From contig JBBRWW010000042.1 of the NCBI GenBank assembly GCA_038248955.1, positions 1-22,344 on the forward strand: a stretch of 22,344 bases of DNA, given 5' to 3'. The position numbers and the translations under genes are program-made. The notes below the pieces were generated by a model. The model was not told the origin of the DNA and made no database searches. It saw only the letters and a program-made list of their open reading frames with translations. The stretch comes from Lysobacter_K sp038248955. GTDB taxonomy: Bacteria; Pseudomonadota; Gammaproteobacteria; Xanthomonadales; Xanthomonadaceae. This document shows positions 21,894 to 22,344 of the stretch, one piece after another (position 1 is the stretch's first letter; every line of letters begins with the position of its first letter).

Positions 21894-22344
21894 TCACATC
21901 ACGTGCGCGAGCCACAGCAACTCGGGTTTGGCCAGGCGCTCGAAGTCGGCATACGGCATTTGCAGCGCCTCGGTATGCGAGCCGGCGTTGAACGCAATCT
22001 GGGCCTGCCGGGCGAGGCGCGAATCAATCAATAACGGCACGCCATAGAGATTGCCGAATGGTGGCATCGCGCCGGTTTCGCAGTCCGGGAACGCCTCCTT
22101 GAACTGGGCCTCCTCGGCCAGTTCGACCCCCGCGCCGCCGAGGGCGAGCGACAGGCGGGTGAGGTCGATCCGGTAGGCGGCGGGCATCACCATCATCGTG
22201 AGCCGGCCGTCCACCTTGAGCATGACGGTCTTGGCAAACAGGTGACGATCGATCCGCATCGCTTCTGCGGTGTCGTGCGCGGTGACCGTGCGGTCGTGGG
22301 TCAGCGTCGCGTATGGCGCGTGCTGTTCGTCCAGGTACTGGTGC
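21894..22344 (-). CDS. YbaK/EbsC-type aminoacyl-tRNA deacylase-domain protein, C-terminal part
   Basis: The minus-strand frame is open to the right edge, and 149 codons are visible ending in TGA at 21894-21896. The ATG at 22259 is internal, because family-like sequence continues upstream (YLDEQHAPYATLTHD, TVTAHDTAEA). The AKTVMLKVDGRLTMMVMPA segment contains the conserved lysine of YbaK/ProX-type editing domains (K38 of the visible part), and GAMPPFGNLYGVPLLIDSRL matches the conserved glycine-rich end of the fold. Such free-standing domains hydrolyse mischarged tRNA, for example Cys-tRNA(Pro) or Ala-tRNA(Pro). Which substrate applies here is unknown. The visible part nearly equals the usual domain length of about 150-165, so only the first few residues are probably missing. 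The gene is convergent with the kinase gene. Confidence 0.85.
   Translation of the reverse strand, partial: HQYLDEQHAPYATLTHDRTVTAHDTAEAMRIDRHLFAKTVMLKVDGRLTMMVMPAAYRIDLTRLSLALGGAGVELAEEAQFKEAFPDCETGAMPPFGNLYGVPLLIDSRLARQAQIAFNAGSHTEALQMPYADFERLAKPELLWLAHVM

Noticed and set aside
1..22344. CRISPR array, tRNA, rRNA, insertion sequence or prophage
   Set aside because: I saw no regularly spaced repeats, no cloverleaf-like sequence, no transposase or integrase motif, and no local change of codon bias that would mark a mobile element.

Overview
This is a high-GC chromosomal segment (strong G/C bias at third codon positions) that looks like a gammaproteobacterium of the Xanthomonadaceae/Lysobacteraceae (Xanthomonas, Lysobacter, Luteimonas type). 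I infer this from protein content and gene order (mreB-mreC-mreD-mrdA-rodA-mltB-rlpA-dacC, then ybeD-lipB-lipA and prc), not from a database search. I see no rRNA, tRNA, CRISPR array, insertion sequence, phage gene or other sign of recent transfer. Nearly all the coding capacity is core genome.

Layout. (1) 2-3655, plus strand: the 3' part of an efflux operon made of a periplasmic adaptor (cut by the window edge), a MacB/LolD-type ATPase and two separate FtsX/MacB-type permeases. The first three genes are packed 4 nt apart. The second permease follows a 97-nt gap holding an 18-nt inverted repeat. (2) 3707-4642, minus: an EamA/DMT permease convergent with the ABC operon. (3) 4860-7049, minus: prc tail-specific protease, followed by a strong hairpin terminator. 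(4) 7050-7516: the longest stretch without a gene. (5) 7517-9811, minus: lipA, lipB and ybeD (DUF493), the lipoate synthesis group. (6) 10008-10499, plus: two small unrecognised proteins, one probably soluble and one a membrane protein, placed head-on inside an otherwise minus-strand block. (7) 10604-20582, minus: a cell-elongation cluster transcribed mreB > mreC > mreD > mrdA (PBP2) > rodA > mltB > rlpA > dacC, with several stop/start overlaps. (8) 20870-21802, plus: a PfkB-family kinase divergent from mreB, ending in a textbook intrinsic terminator. (9) 21894-22344, minus: the 3' part of a YbaK-type aminoacyl-tRNA deacylase-domain gene cut by the window edge.

How the genes work together. 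MreBCD, PBP2 and RodA form the elongasome that inserts peptidoglycan along the rod. MltB, RlpA, DacC and Prc cut, trim or regulate the same wall or its hydrolases, so from 4860 to 20582 much of the window serves sacculus growth. LipB moves octanoate from acyl-ACP to lipoyl domains and LipA inserts the sulfurs.

I did not find a clearly novel multi-gene system. The items most worth a second look are the two small head-on genes at 10008-10499, the Ala/Pro-rich periplasmic tails on both PBP2 and MreC, the structured spacers (rodA-mltB, rlpA-dacC, prc-DMT), and the unusual starts (GTG lipB overlapping ybeD, a possibly leaderless mltB).
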